A stretch of DNA of 64,000 nt from Lachnospiraceae bacterium (lineage in GTDB: Bacteria; Bacillota; Clostridia; Lachnospirales; Lachnospiraceae). The notes under the pieces are model-generated. The model saw only the letters and a program-made list of their open reading frames with translations. It did not search any database and was not told where the DNA came from. The position numbers and the translations under genes are program-made. Where the stretch lies: assembly GCA_910575775.1 (NCBI GenBank), contig CAJTEY010000023.1, forward strand, positions 1-64,000, written 5' to 3'. Below are positions 17,452 through 26,609 of this stretch, in pieces. Position 1 is the first letter of the stretch. Each line of letters starts with the position of its first letter.

Positions 17452-20400
17452 TCATATGGTTCCCAATAAAAACGGATTGTTCCCCGTCGCCATCTGCTGC
17501 ACCATTCCGTCTTTAATCACAGCTTCTGTCACTTGATGCCCGTCCAGATACAGCTTGGCAACCATGGTCTGGCTGTTATTCCCCAAGCCGCCGGTTATTC
17601 CGAGCTTTGACAGGACATTCAGAACCGCTTCTTCGCTTGCCTGTCTGATCGTGTCAAGCGGCGCCTCCACATTCGTCCCGTGTTTCTGGTCGCCCACCAG
17701 CGCAAGGAACTCCCTGTTTGCCGGAAGAACGGCGCCCGTCGCCAGCTTTGGTATCTCGATGTTTGACAGCTTCGCAAAAGCAGGATGGACATAAGGCGCG
17801 GAAGGCGTCTGGATGGCCCGTGCAAGGCTCACGGCACGCGGCATGGCGGAATAGCTCTGGCCAGAACTACCCACGCTTACAGAAGCCGCCGCTACTTTCG
17901 TCGACTCAATAGCCTGTGATATTTCTGACAGCATACCACGGACACTGGAAACCATGACTGATACGGTACTCTCGATATTTCTGCAGATATCAGCCGTGAT
18001 CTCGCCCATCTGCCTCCACCCGCTTCCCCACGTCTGGCTTGCCTTTCCCATAACGGATGCTAACGTCTCTCCCATACTTTTCATTACGGATGAGGACATT
18101 TCATAAGTCTCTTTAAGAGTGCCCTGTACGGTTGCAGACATCTGCTTCCACTGTTCCGACATTGTCCGCCCCATTTCTGCGGAAAGTCCACCGATTGTCT
18201 GGTTTAAGGATGTCATGATGTTTACTATGGACTGGCTTAAATGACTGAAAATTTCTGTTATCCCGTAAACGCTCCCACCTATCCCGTTTTCAAGCCCCTC
18301 CATGATGTAAACACCGTTCTCGTCCATGACGGTGGACGGACTATGTATTCCAAGGATTGACTTAAACTTTTCCGTAATGCCGGTCGCAATTGTTCCGACT
18401 GTTTCCTTCAGCGAATCCCAACCGCCAAGTATGCCGCTTTTCAGTCCTTCAATAAGATATCCGCCAATTTCTGCCATTACGGTAGACGGGGAGTGAATCC
18501 CGAAAAGTTCTTTTATCTTCCCGACAATACGGCCAAAGAGTCCCTGTGACGCTGTTTCAACATCCGCCTCTTCCATTCCTTTGGTAACACCCTCAGATAT
18601 GCTTCTCCCGGTTTTATTTAAAGACTCGCTTGTATTGTCCGAAATTGCACCGATATTGGCAAGTTTTTCCCCATATACATCCATAGGATTGCTGCCATCC
18701 ATGACAGCCTGTATGAAGTTACCCGCCTCAGTTGTCATTCCTGCCAGATCATCCGGGAGCGGCTCCACTCCGTTTGCAATCATAGAAAAGCCTTCCGCGA
18801 TATCCTGCAACGTTTCCGGCGAAGCATCTTCAAACCCAAGGTTATCGGCGATCTCACGCAGAAGCGGGTTACAGTCAAGCATGTGCTGCCTTAGCATTTC
18901 CATGTCTTCATCCGTAAGGCTGAACCGGCTCTGCAGCTGTGCCATGTGTTCGTCGGTAAGGATCGCGCCGTTTCCGATATCTTCCATTGCCTTTTCAAGG
19001 GCAACGCCGGTACCCACGCAGTTATCCGCCGCAAAGCCGTACCCTTCTATGCCGTTCTTGAGCGTGTCCACACCGTCTTTTGCGAACCGCGCCGCCCCGT
19101 CAAGCCCCTCGTACCTCTCCTCCAGCCTTTTCCCTTGGTCGGTACTCCTGCCGAACGCGCCAAATAATTCCTCCAGATGCCCCGTAAGGAGTTTATACGA
19201 GCCCACAACCGCGGCTGTGGCGGCAAGCCCGGTCAGTGCCGTGGAAAGCCCAGTTGCCGCTGTGGACACGGTATCCATGGTCGCTGCTGCTGTGGCGGCG
19301 CTCCCGCCGATTCCGAATATCGCAAGGAAAGACTTAATCGTGGAAAAAATACCAGTAATCCCCTTGATCGCACTATATCCCAATAACGCCAGTTTAAGGG
19401 TAATCAGCGATTTCGCTATCAGTTCCAGCGCATCCGCCACATCCTCCGGCGTGACAGCATCCATCCAGTTTTCCACCGTTACCAGAAAATCCTTAAATTC
19501 TTGGCTGTTTAGGAAGTCGGCAAGCGCATCCGAAACCCGCTCTATGAAGAGAATCAAGCCCTCGCCCACCGTCTCCGCAAACGGCTCCAGATGCTCCCAA
19601 AATTCCGCAAGATTCGCCCGTAACGACTCCCAGTCCACCTTCTCGTTAAACTTCGTCAGTACGTCAAGCAGTTCCGGCAGTCCTTTTTCAATCGTCCACG
19701 TCCCAAGAGGCAGAAGCACTTTTGTGTAAAAGTCAGCCAGCACGCCGCTTAGTGCGTCAGCCAGCGGAATCAGTGACTTGGTGTATTTCTCAAAGGATTC
19801 CAGAAGCGGGGCAAAATCCAGCTCTTCCGACCACTCCACGGTCTTGTCGGATGCCGCTTTTATGTTTTCGACTATCTTTCCTGTGATATCCCGGATATTC
19901 TCTAAAATCTTTTTGCCTCGGTCATTCTCATTCCATGCCTTGCGGAAATTGTGGGCGAGGTTTTCCACGGTACGCCCCACATTGGAAAGGATGCCGAGTA
20001 TGTTCTGTAGTATCTTTATAGTCTTTTCCTGATTCCACACATCAAGGAAGTCCCTGCCTATGTCCTTGACCAACTTCCAGACTTCATCCAGCGCGCGTTT
20101 CCAGGAGTCCATGACGGACTTTCCCTCACGGTCCCACGCCTCTTTAAGCGGTCGGAACAGCCTTTCCAGAACGCTTTTAACCTTTTTTGCCATGGCGGCG
20201 ATCTTCTTAGAGAGCGCGGATTCGTCAAGGTCAGGCGTAATTGTCACATCCATGTTGATATCGCCCAGCTCCCCGAAGTCGATATCTTCAAACCCAGAAA
20301 GAAGCCCGTCTCCCTTCCCGGTTTCGTACTTATTGATCTCATCCAGAGGGGAAAGATATCCTTTTAATGACTTTTCCGCATCCTGTGCCGACTCCGATAC

Positions 20401-21444
20401 ATCTTCCAGAGAACCGGCCAGATTTCCCGCAGAATCCGCATACTTTTTATAGTCAGCGTCCGCATTTCCCGTTTTCTTTCCGGCAAAGGACTCAGTAAAC
20501 GATTTAAAAGCATTCGCAACGGTTCTCAGCTTCTCCAAAAGGGTGTTGATCATCTTTAGGAGCGGGGAAAACACATTGATAAGGCCTTGTCCAATGGTTG
20601 CCTTTAGGCTCTCAATCTGTAATTTTAGAATCCTTGTCTGGTTCGCCCAGCTGTCCTGCGTGCGGATAAAGTCGCCGGAAGCGCCAGAAAGCTTCTCTAA
20701 GACAAACTGGTACCGAAGCGCCACCTTCTGCTGCTCTGTCATCTTGCTCACGGTTTTCCCGATCCCCTTTGCCATTGCGTAGGAATTAAGGGCATTCTCC
20801 GTCATGACCACGCCGAGGTCTTTCAAGGTCTCCGTCTCGCCCGTGAATACAGACTTTAGCTTCGTATAGGCTTCATCCTGCGTGATGTTGTAAAAGGACG
20901 CCACGTCGCCAGATAACTGCGTCAGAGCGGTTGACATCTGGTATGCCGCATCCTCCGTAAATCCGAAGGACTTGGACATTGCTCCGAACGTACCAGCATA
21001 CCGCTTCGCCATAGTCTCCGACAGACCCGCAGACTTCGCAGCGTTTACGGCAAACTCATTTATCTTGTCCGACATGGTAGTGAAGGTAACGTCCACCACG
21101 TTCTGTACTTCCTCAAGGTCGGAGCCTAACTCCGTCATGGTTCCCGCGATTCCCGCAATCTTACGGACAGCAAAAGCAGACGCGATTGTCGCGCCTAACC
21201 GCTTAAATGAGCCGGACAGCCCGTCCACGCTACTTTTCATGCCGGACACTTCCCGCCGCATCCCGGAAGCCAGCTTTTTGATACTGTTCTCCACGGCGGT
21301 TATCTTTCCTGCCACGCCCGCCATGCCCTGCCCGATGCCGGAACCAAGTTCCTTCATTTTTCCCTTTAATGCGGCAATATCCCGCTTAAGCCCCTTTGTC
21401 TCGATTGCCGTATTGATTCTGATACTGCCGTCATACTGTGCCAT
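17452..21444 (-). CDS. Phage tail tape measure protein
   Basis: 1330 residues. The N-terminus MAQYDGSIRINTAIETKGL is the usual opening, followed by long helical stretches (ALKGKMKELGSGIGQGM) and the domain with SDLEEVQNVVDVTFTTMSDK that marks this family of siphophage tape measures. A central hydrophobic patch (LALLGYSAIKGITGIFS) and two copies of a GIHSPSTVM motif near the C-terminus are typical. It sets tail length and is ejected with the DNA. The start at 21444 follows GGGGTGAT. No tail tube, distal tail or host-recognition genes follow; the attachment site comes only 285 bases after the stop. Confidence 0.93.
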   Translation of the reverse strand: MAQYDGSIRINTAIETKGLKRDIAALKGKMKELGSGIGQGMAGVAGKITAVENSIKKLASGMRREVSGMKSSVDGLSGSFKRLGATIASAFAVRKIAGIAGTMTELGSDLEEVQNVVDVTFTTMSDKINEFAVNAAKSAGLSETMAKRYAGTFGAMSKSFGFTEDAAYQMSTALTQLSGDVASFYNITQDEAYTKLKSVFTGETETLKDLGVVMTENALNSYAMAKGIGKTVSKMTEQQKVALRYQFVLEKLSGASGDFIRTQDSWANQTRILKLQIESLKATIGQGLINVFSPLLKMINTLLEKLRTVANAFKSFTESFAGKKTGNADADYKKYADSAGNLAGSLEDVSESAQDAEKSLKGYLSPLDEINKYETGKGDGLLSGFEDIDFGELGDINMDVTITPDLDESALSKKIAAMAKKVKSVLERLFRPLKEAWDREGKSVMDSWKRALDEVWKLVKDIGRDFLDVWNQEKTIKILQNILGILSNVGRTVENLAHNFRKAWNENDRGKKILENIRDITGKIVENIKAASDKTVEWSEELDFAPLLESFEKYTKSLIPLADALSGVLADFYTKVLLPLGTWTIEKGLPELLDVLTKFNEKVDWESLRANLAEFWEHLEPFAETVGEGLILFIERVSDALADFLNSQEFKDFLVTVENWMDAVTPEDVADALELIAKSLITLKLALLGYSAIKGITGIFSTIKSFLAIFGIGGSAATAAATMDTVSTAATGLSTALTGLAATAAVVGSYKLLTGHLEELFGAFGRSTDQGKRLEERYEGLDGAARFAKDGVDTLKNGIEGYGFAADNCVGTGVALEKAMEDIGNGAILTDEHMAQLQSRFSLTDEDMEMLRQHMLDCNPLLREIADNLGFEDASPETLQDIAEGFSMIANGVEPLPDDLAGMTTEAGNFIQAVMDGSNPMDVYGEKLANIGAISDNTSESLNKTGRSISEGVTKGMEEADVETASQGLFGRIVGKIKELFGIHSPSTVMAEIGGYLIEGLKSGILGGWDSLKETVGTIATGITEKFKSILGIHSPSTVMDENGVYIMEGLENGIGGSVYGITEIFSHLSQSIVNIMTSLNQTIGGLSAEMGRTMSEQWKQMSATVQGTLKETYEMSSSVMKSMGETLASVMGKASQTWGSGWRQMGEITADICRNIESTVSVMVSSVRGMLSEISQAIESTKVAAASVSVGSSGQSYSAMPRAVSLARAIQTPSAPYVHPAFAKLSNIEIPKLATGAVLPANREFLALVGDQKHGTNVEAPLDTIRQASEEAVLNVLSKLGITGGLGNNSQTMVAKLYLDGHQVTEAVIKDGMVQQMATGNNPFLLGTI

Positions 21445-21461
21445 AACATCACCCCAAAAAC

Positions 21462-21505
21462 AAAAAAGATGCCAACAGATACAGTCTCCCGTATCCATTG
21501 GCACC
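21462..21505 (-). terminator. Hairpin with T-run immediately before the tape measure gene
   Basis: A stem of up to 15 bp with a few G-T wobbles (21491-21505 with 21468-21482, 8-base loop), then TTTTTT on the minus strand, ending 17 bases before the tape measure ATG. Confidence 0.7.
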
Positions 21506-21529
21506 ACTTTGCCGTCCACTTATGCCCGT

Positions 21530-21688
21530 TCATAAGCCCTTTATTCTCTTTATAATCTTCTTCCTCACTTCCAGCACGAGGATATCTCCGTCCCTGCCCC
21601 GCTTCACCTCTGCATCATTGCCACGGGAGACGATCTCTGAGACCGCCCTCCCGATCTCCGCATCCTTTCCCCGGCTCTGATCCGCCAC
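21530..21688 (-). CDS. Small phage protein, probable tail-assembly partner
   Basis: 52-residue frame starting at GTG 21688, in the same frame as the preceding gene and only 6 bases beyond its TAG stop. It begins ADQSRGKDAEIGRAVSEIV and ends EVRKKIIKRIKGL, with sound codon use. It sits where siphophages carry the second tail-assembly chaperone product, between the chaperone and the tape measure. It could be made by restarting at GTG (AGGAG nearby) or by stop readthrough; the sequence does not decide. Confidence 0.55.
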   Translation of the reverse strand: MADQSRGKDAEIGRAVSEIVSRGNDAEVKRGRDGDILVLEVRKKIIKRIKGL

Positions 21689-21694
21689 TGTCTC

Positions 21695-22204
21695 CTACTT
21701 CCTCCTCTGCGGCGGTCTGTGGTCCTGCAGCATGTACTTATCCATGCGCGCTTTACTTGCCTTTTCCTGCGCCTCCAGCTTGCGGTTGAACAGCTTTTCC
21801 ATGTAAGGTGTGACCTGTTCAAAAAAATCGGTGATCAGATTGACCGACGGCAGGAAATCAGGGATGTGGTTGTATGTGTCACGGAATACCTTCTTTACCG
21901 TGTCTTCCCCGAAGATACTGTCCACCGTCCTTACTGCCTCCTTGGAAAACTCCACGTTTATTCCTGCAATAGCAGCAACCTTTTCCATGTCCGCATCAAA
22001 GCCCGCCTGTCCCTCGTACTGCTTTTCGACCTCTTCCACCTTTTTTGCCGTCCCGTCGGACAGCTCCACAATGTGCCGGATACCCGCCGCGAAACGGTCG
22101 AACATGGTCGCATCATCCGCAGATATCATTATGTACTCGCCGTCGTCGTTCACCTCAAGCCTTAAAGTGCCCACTTCACTTGTAATCATTTTTTCTGTTT
22201 CCAT
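21695..22204 (-). CDS. Probable tail assembly chaperone-type phage protein
   Basis: 169 residues, acidic: METEKMITSEVGTLRLEV, then SEDxxGT-like helical regions and FLPSVNLITDFFEQVTPYME. Position one gene upstream of the tape measure and general make-up suggest a tail-assembly chaperone; I do not recognise specific catalytic motifs. The start at 22204 is supported by AAAGGATG upstream. The longer frame to 22366 would overlap the previous gene and is not used. Confidence 0.65.
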   Translation of the reverse strand: METEKMITSEVGTLRLEVNDDGEYIMISADDATMFDRFAAGIRHIVELSDGTAKKVEEVEKQYEGQAGFDADMEKVAAIAGINVEFSKEAVRTVDSIFGEDTVKKVFRDTYNHIPDFLPSVNLITDFFEQVTPYMEKLFNRKLEAQEKASKARMDKYMLQDHRPPQRRK

Positions 22205-22208
22205 TTTT

Positions 22209-22709
22209 TCATCCTTTCTTTTCCTTGATTGGAATGTTATTTTCTGTTTCCTGCCGTGCCTTAAGGGCACAGTCCAGATAATGGAAGAACAGCCGCCTTG
22301 CACCATAGAAATCCGTCCTTCCCAGCGGGCAGCGCCCAAGCCTTTCATCATACTCCAGATGGTCATAAGAGCGTCCTTCCGTCACTGAAAGTATGATATG
22401 CCCGGCAGCAAGCCTGTCTGCTTTCATAGCAGCCTCTAAGACTATGTTGGCATATCTGTCATCCCTTGCAATCCCCGCCAGTTCCCTCTGTCTCTCCGGC
22501 GTGATACCATAATCTGCATAAGAGGCTCTGGCGTTCTCCCGCTGTGCCCTGCTCTCCCAATACCGCCTGTTGTACTGCCGTACCTTGTCGCCGTTGTCCG
22601 CTCGCCATTCCCTCTGCTGCCTGTTGATCTTCTCCCGGTTCTTTGCCCGGTACCGCCTTTTATAATCCCTCCGCGTTTCCTGTGCCTGCAATGAAAGTTT
22701 TTCCGACAT
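22209..22709 (-). CDS. Basic phage protein of unknown function
   Basis: 166 residues with a highly basic, helical first half (RRDYKRRYRAKNREKINRQQ, REWRADNG), the sort of segment that binds nucleic acid. The second half is more ordinary and ends in a lysine-rich tail. The start at 22709 has GGAGG 9 bases upstream. It is the first gene after one of the three shared-motif promoters and overlaps nothing. Function unknown. Confidence 0.75.
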   Translation of the reverse strand: MSEKLSLQAQETRRDYKRRYRAKNREKINRQQREWRADNGDKVRQYNRRYWESRAQRENARASYADYGITPERQRELAGIARDDRYANIVLEAAMKADRLAAGHIILSVTEGRSYDHLEYDERLGRCPLGRTDFYGARRLFFHYLDCALKARQETENNIPIKEKKG

Positions 22710-22751
22710 ATTTCCCGCCCTCCAATCTCCCTTTATTCCTTTCCTGTTTCT

Positions 22752-22785
22752 ATTATCCGACATTGAAGGGCGGCGGTTGTACCAA
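22752..22785 (-). promoter_or_regulatory. Shared-motif phage promoter 1
   Basis: Minus strand: TTGGTACAAC (22776-22785), 18 bases, GATAAT (22752-22757), about 43 bases before the 166-residue gene. The same box and spacing occur at 25789-25822 and 29543-29576. Confidence 0.7.
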
Positions 22786-22786
22786 G

Positions 22787-23731
22787 TTATTCTGCCGTTT
22801 CTGCTTCCTTATCCGCAGGGCGCACAAAGAATTCGCCCATGGCGCCGATCTGCTGGTCGCTGAGTCTCTGGAAATGGGACTCCGGCTTCGACCAGATATC
22901 CGCAGTCACCTCATTTTCACTGACCGCCTTTTCCACCATATCCGCAATCCCCTTAAATGCCTCCCTCTCGTCCGCACCGGCTTTCCTTGCAAGGCTCCCG
23001 TATACTCTGGCATTTTGATTCTCAATCCCCATCTTCTCACAGTGATCCGAAACCAGCCGGAGCATCGTCGGGTTTCCTATGTTCTGACTTACCATACCGT
23101 CTATCTCCGTGTCTGTCAGCTTAATCCCGGAATTTAACAGACGCACCGCCGCCTCATCCAGACGGTTCCCGTTGGCAGAATAGAAGTCCGTCACATGCTT
23201 CTCATACTCTGCCTGCACCGCCTGTATCTCCTCCTTCGTCCGCCGCTGCAGTTCCATTACATTCCCCTTGTACTCCTCCCGTGCATCCAGATAACGCACC
23301 TTCTCCCGTGCCAAATAGTGCTCGTCACCTTTGAACTCCCGCTGATCTTCCTCCCAGCGGTTCTGTGCCGCATCCATCTTCTCCTTGAGCGCCCTCCGCT
23401 CCGGCGCTGCTTTGGCGTGGATTTCCTGCAAGTCCTTTAAATATCCGTCAAATGTATCATGCTTCATAGCAACATATTCCTTTCTGCCGTCTTTGGCTGC
23501 ATAATAATCTTTAATTTCCTTCCTGATCTCTCCCACAATTCTTTTCGCCTCTTCCACCAGTTCTGGGGATTCCTTCGCATAATCCGCCGATCCGGCATAA
23601 AATTCTATTGCGTCAAGAGACCGCTCCTGCCCGCAAAGCATATACTTTCTTCGCATGCCCGTTTCTTTATCCAAATTATATTTATCATATAAGGCTTCAT
23701 CCACCACCACGCCGCATACAAGTTTATTCAT
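22787..23731 (-). CDS. Coiled-coil phage protein of unknown function
   Basis: 314 residues, strongly charged and helical from about residue 60 to 200 (ELVEEAKRIVGEIRKEIKDY, TKEEIQAVQAEYEKHV). It ends in a short acidic tail. It might be a scaffold or minor structural protein, since it lies between terminase and the tail genes where head genes normally sit, but no portal, capsid or protease motif can be seen. The ribosome site is AGGATAAAG before ATG. Confidence 0.75.
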   Translation of the reverse strand: MNKLVCGVVVDEALYDKYNLDKETGMRRKYMLCGQERSLDAIEFYAGSADYAKESPELVEEAKRIVGEIRKEIKDYYAAKDGRKEYVAMKHDTFDGYLKDLQEIHAKAAPERRALKEKMDAAQNRWEEDQREFKGDEHYLAREKVRYLDAREEYKGNVMELQRRTKEEIQAVQAEYEKHVTDFYSANGNRLDEAAVRLLNSGIKLTDTEIDGMVSQNIGNPTMLRLVSDHCEKMGIENQNARVYGSLARKAGADEREAFKGIADMVEKAVSENEVTADIWSKPESHFQRLSDQQIGAMGEFFVRPADKEAETAE

Positions 23732-23754
23732 CTTTATCCTGTCCGTCCTTTCCT

Positions 23755-24027
23755 CTAATCCTCTATCATAATCTTTTCCGGCTTTACAAAGTAACTCCGA
23801 AGTTCCACCTGAAACAGCGGCTCTCCCCTGTCCTCATGGTATTTTCTGAAATTCTTATTGACCTCCGCGAAGGTATAATAAGCATTAATCAGCCGCTCCC
23901 ACTGGGTCTTATCCATCTTTTTCAGGCAATGCGGGCATCTTGGCGGCTTATCATCGTAATTCATATTGCGGTTGTATAACTCAAATTCCCCTTTACAATG
24001 GAAACACCTTACTTTCAAATAATCCAT
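23755..24027 (-). CDS. Small zinc-ribbon phage protein
   Basis: 90 residues with two Cys pairs, CFHC and CPHC, spaced as a zinc ribbon, in MDYLKVRCFHCKGEFELYNR and PPRCPHCLKKMDKTQWERL. It follows the terminase by 22 bases. Role unknown; such proteins often bind nucleic acid or act as regulators. Confidence 0.75.
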   Translation of the reverse strand: MDYLKVRCFHCKGEFELYNRNMNYDDKPPRCPHCLKKMDKTQWERLINAYYTFAEVNKNFRKYHEDRGEPLFQVELRSYFVKPEKIMIED

Positions 24028-24048
24028 ACTTTTTGTTTCCCCTTTCTG

Positions 24049-25299
24049 CTATGCCGAAGTTTCCCATGAGTTCATAATTCTGCTCAGTGAATACCTGAGC
24101 GCATCAATGCAGTGATTGTTCTTGTCGGGATAACCCGGTAACAGATTCCCGTCTTTATCCCGGTCGTATTCGTATTCAATGATCTCCTTGTATGCGCAGG
24201 GTGTCCTTGCCGGATCAATGACAATCGTCCGGCGCTGCAGCCACTTCATGCCATATTCCACGCTGCCCGGTCGCTTATTGACGGCTTGCGCCCACACATC
24301 CCTAAACCGCAGATCAAATATTGACTTTGGCTCCGCTGAATCACACATGATAAAATAATCATCATAATGTCGCCGTTTAATCTCCTTTGCCAGTTCCTCA
24401 TTACTGATTTTCCGACCCACATACTCATCCAAAAGATATACCTTTTCATGGTTCGGTCTGTAAGAACATCTGATAAACGCCATCGGGTCCGGCATCCACC
24501 CGAAATCGATTCCTTGGTAAATGCGGTCAAACTGCTTCATCTCCTCATCCGTGATCGTACGGATTTCCAGAAACTCAAATACCTGTCCGCCTGTTCCGAC
24601 CGGCTCGCCTAAATATTCATGCCGATATGCCCTCTCGTTGACCTCCTTCAAGTGCTCCGCATCATCAAGGAACTGCTGCCCCAGCCATTCCGGCGGCGCA
24701 TCCAGATAGCTGCTCTTATGCCGCAGGGCATTGGTTCTTGGCTCGTTGATATACTGATTTGCCCAGTTACCGACACTGATCGGCGGGTTGAAGCTCTTAA
24801 ACACAACGAACTGTTCCCCGCCGCGGAGTACCGACTGCTGCACGGTTCGGATTTCCTCAATACCCCCAAACTCGTCCAGTTCCTCAAACCAGAGATACTT
24901 AAAATACCCGTGGCTGGCTTTCAGTGACTTTGTTTTCTTCGCCTTGTCCAGCCCCCGGAAGATGATCTTCTGCCCGGTAGGGCGGTAAGTGCATTGCATG
25001 GGGTTTACCCCTGCCTCCCACAGATGGGAAACGCCAAGCGCCTCAATCGCCCATAATATCTGCCCGTAGACGGTTTCCCGAAGCGTCACCGCATACTTGC
25101 GGAATATGACCGCATTTGCCTGTCTGTCCTTCATCATCCCGAGGACGATTTCCAACGAGATAAACGAGGATTTTAGCCCGCCCCTGCCGCCATACAAGTC
25201 ATAATAGGTATGACCGCCCTTTGCAATGTCGCGGTGTACCGGATAAAATACCGGGGCTATCAGTTTTCCAAAGTCAATCACTGTCTCCGATGTTGTCAA
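24049..25299 (-). CDS. terL: Phage terminase large subunit (PBSX type)
   Basis: DNA-packaging motor of 416 residues. The ATPase half has Walker A GGRGGLKSS and Walker B YLWFEELDE. The nuclease half has the acidic residues in GIDFGW, MCDSAEPKS and NNHCIDALRYS. Length and motifs are complete, so it looks functional. Its start overlaps the small-subunit gene by 26 bases. Normally the portal gene follows; here a zinc-ribbon gene does. Confidence 0.95.
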   Translation of the reverse strand: MTTSETVIDFGKLIAPVFYPVHRDIAKGGHTYYDLYGGRGGLKSSFISLEIVLGMMKDRQANAVIFRKYAVTLRETVYGQILWAIEALGVSHLWEAGVNPMQCTYRPTGQKIIFRGLDKAKKTKSLKASHGYFKYLWFEELDEFGGIEEIRTVQQSVLRGGEQFVVFKSFNPPISVGNWANQYINEPRTNALRHKSSYLDAPPEWLGQQFLDDAEHLKEVNERAYRHEYLGEPVGTGGQVFEFLEIRTITDEEMKQFDRIYQGIDFGWMPDPMAFIRCSYRPNHEKVYLLDEYVGRKISNEELAKEIKRRHYDDYFIMCDSAEPKSIFDLRFRDVWAQAVNKRPGSVEYGMKWLQRRTIVIDPARTPCAYKEIIEYEYDRDKDGNLLPGYPDKNNHCIDALRYSLSRIMNSWETSA

Positions 25300-25747
25300 C
25301 GATCTTCACCGCCTCCGTCACGTCTATATCCTGCTCCCTCTTATCTCTCCACTGTCTGGGTTTCCTGTTCTTCAGCCAGAAAATCTGTGCCGTGGTATCC
25401 GGCGGATAATACCTTTCCACCTCCGTCACGACAGGCTCGGACACCTCCCTGACCCGCCTGCCATTCGCATATTCAACGGTCCTTCTGGTAGTGACTGTCT
25501 GCTCCGTCTCCCGGAATCCAAGGGCTTTCTTCCGCAGGGCGTTCTCCACCTCAATATCCGCAACCTCTTTCCCGGTCTTTAAGGACTGAAAAATCGGAAT
25601 ACTCTTCTTTTTCCAGTTGTAAAGCGACCGCACCGTAATACCCATGTTTCCGGCGATCTGTTCATCCGTCAGACCATCCCGCGCCCACGCCTCCAGCAAT
25701 AGAAGTTTGTCTGCCTCTTCCCATTCTGTGATTGTACTCTTTGCCAT
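25274..25747 (-). CDS. terS: Phage terminase small subunit
   Basis: 157 residues. The N-terminal part has a helix-turn-helix for recognising the packaging site (GLTDEQIAGNMGITVRSLYN), followed by a helical oligomerisation region and a C-terminal segment that meets the large subunit. The start at 25747 has GAGGAG 8 bases upstream; a GTG at 25756 is the alternative. It lies just after a shared-motif promoter, so it opens the packaging operon. Confidence 0.9.
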   Translation of the reverse strand: MAKSTITEWEEADKLLLLEAWARDGLTDEQIAGNMGITVRSLYNWKKKSIPIFQSLKTGKEVADIEVENALRKKALGFRETEQTVTTRRTVEYANGRRVREVSEPVVTEVERYYPPDTTAQIFWLKNRKPRQWRDKREQDIDVTEAVKIVDNIGDSD

Positions 25748-25788
25748 CTGCAACACTCCTCGAGTCCTTTTCTTTCTCTCCTCTCTCC

Positions 25789-25822
25789 ATTATCCAACAT
25801 TCTGATGTAACCGTTGTACCAA
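25789..25822 (-). promoter_or_regulatory. Shared-motif phage promoter 2 (terminase operon)
   Basis: Minus strand: TTGGTACAAC (25813-25822), 18 bases, GATAAT (25789-25794), about 40 bases upstream of terS. Confidence 0.7.
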
Positions 25823-25887
25823 GTTTAAGCAGAAAATTCCCCGCACAGGAAACGGGCAGCCTATACCGCCACCCGTCCTGTCTGTAA

Positions 25888-25989
25888 TCACTTCTTTTTT
25901 CTGGAATAAACGACTGCCGCTGTAATCAGCGCCGCCATCCCCAGCACAAACGTCACCAGAGCGCCGTCAATAAAGCCGTGTATGTACAT
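25888..25989 (-). CDS. Single-pass membrane microprotein
   Basis: 33 residues: MYIHGFIDGALVTFVLGMAA, the rest of one membrane helix, then a basic tail YSRKKK. GGAGG lies 10 bases before ATG. It sits right after the HTH gene at 25993. It might be a small holin-like or regulatory peptide; unproven. Confidence 0.55.
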   Translation of the reverse strand: MYIHGFIDGALVTFVLGMAALITAAVVYSRKKK

Positions 25990-25992
25990 GCC

Positions 25993-26244
25993 TTAGTCAC
26001 CTCCCTCATACACCGCAGAGATAAGACTCTCCGCCGGAATTTTCAACGTATTGCAATAGGCTCTGAGTTCCCTGAGTGTAATCTTTTCCGGGTTCCTGAC
26101 ATGGCTGAAATATGTTGACTTCTCAATCCCCGCTTTCTTGGCAAGAATATCTATCTCCACGCCCTCCTCGATCCGTTTCGCCCTGATCTTCTTCGTAAAC
26201 TTCTCGTTTTTATCCGTCCACGTTCCAAGTGTCACCTTTGCCAT
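25993..26244 (-). CDS. Helix-turn-helix phage regulator
   Basis: 83 residues; the HTH is in IDILAKKAGIEKSTYFSHVR and the following helix carries EKITLRELRAYCNTLKI, typical of a small XRE-type DNA-binding protein. Good GGAGG site. It may control the packaging genes downstream, by position only. Confidence 0.75.
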   Translation of the reverse strand: MAKVTLGTWTDKNEKFTKKIRAKRIEEGVEIDILAKKAGIEKSTYFSHVRNPEKITLRELRAYCNTLKIPAESLISAVYEGGD

Positions 26245-26265
26245 CTTCCATGCCTCCTTGAAAGT

Positions 26266-26484
26266 TTACCTGCCTGCGGTACCCATGAAATAAATGATCA
26301 TGTACAGCGCCGCAAATCCCATCACCATAGCAAGAGTGCCCACTGCGTAATTGAGCAGGGCGGTAAGCCTTGCGTCGCTTATGGGCTGCCTCTCAATCCG
26401 GGCTGCCCTGCAGAACTTGTCTTTGTCCTTCTCCGATCTCTCAACCGAATGGATCACCTCTTTAAATCCTCTTTCGTCCTTCAT
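26266..26484 (-). CDS. Small membrane protein
   Basis: 72 residues. The basic N-terminal half (SVERSEKDKDKFCRAARIER) precedes one long hydrophobic helix (LLNYAVGTLAMVMGFAALYM). The start at 26484 has GGAGG 7 bases upstream and lies 2 bases after the previous stop. Unknown function. Confidence 0.65.
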   Translation of the reverse strand: MKDERGFKEVIHSVERSEKDKDKFCRAARIERQPISDARLTALLNYAVGTLAMVMGFAALYMIIYFMGTAGR

Positions 26485-26486
26485 TG

Positions 26487-26609
26487 TCAATCCTCCTTAT
26501 CTTCTGCAAATACATTTACAAATGAATAAATTGCCTTAAGCCATTCCGTATTGCGGATTGTGGATAACATTTTAGAAATGCCGTCTTTGTAAAATTGTTC
26601 TTCTCTCAT
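26487..26609 (-). CDS. Short phage peptide
   Basis: 40 residues (MREEQFYKDGISKMLSTIRN, then TEWLKAIYSFVNVFAEDKED). Its start overlaps the stop of the gene at 26606 as ATGA and its stop abuts the next start, so it belongs to a tight cluster of early genes. The pattern of a short helical peptide ending in IYSFV is common for such clusters. Confidence 0.6.
   Translation of the reverse strand: MREEQFYKDGISKMLSTIRNTEWLKAIYSFVNVFAEDKED

Noticed and set aside
21440..21534. Possible membrane peptide starting at ATG overlapping the 52-residue gene's TGA
   Set aside because: Its hydrophobic part is the translated terminator T-run, it overlaps the tape measure start and lacks a ribosome site.
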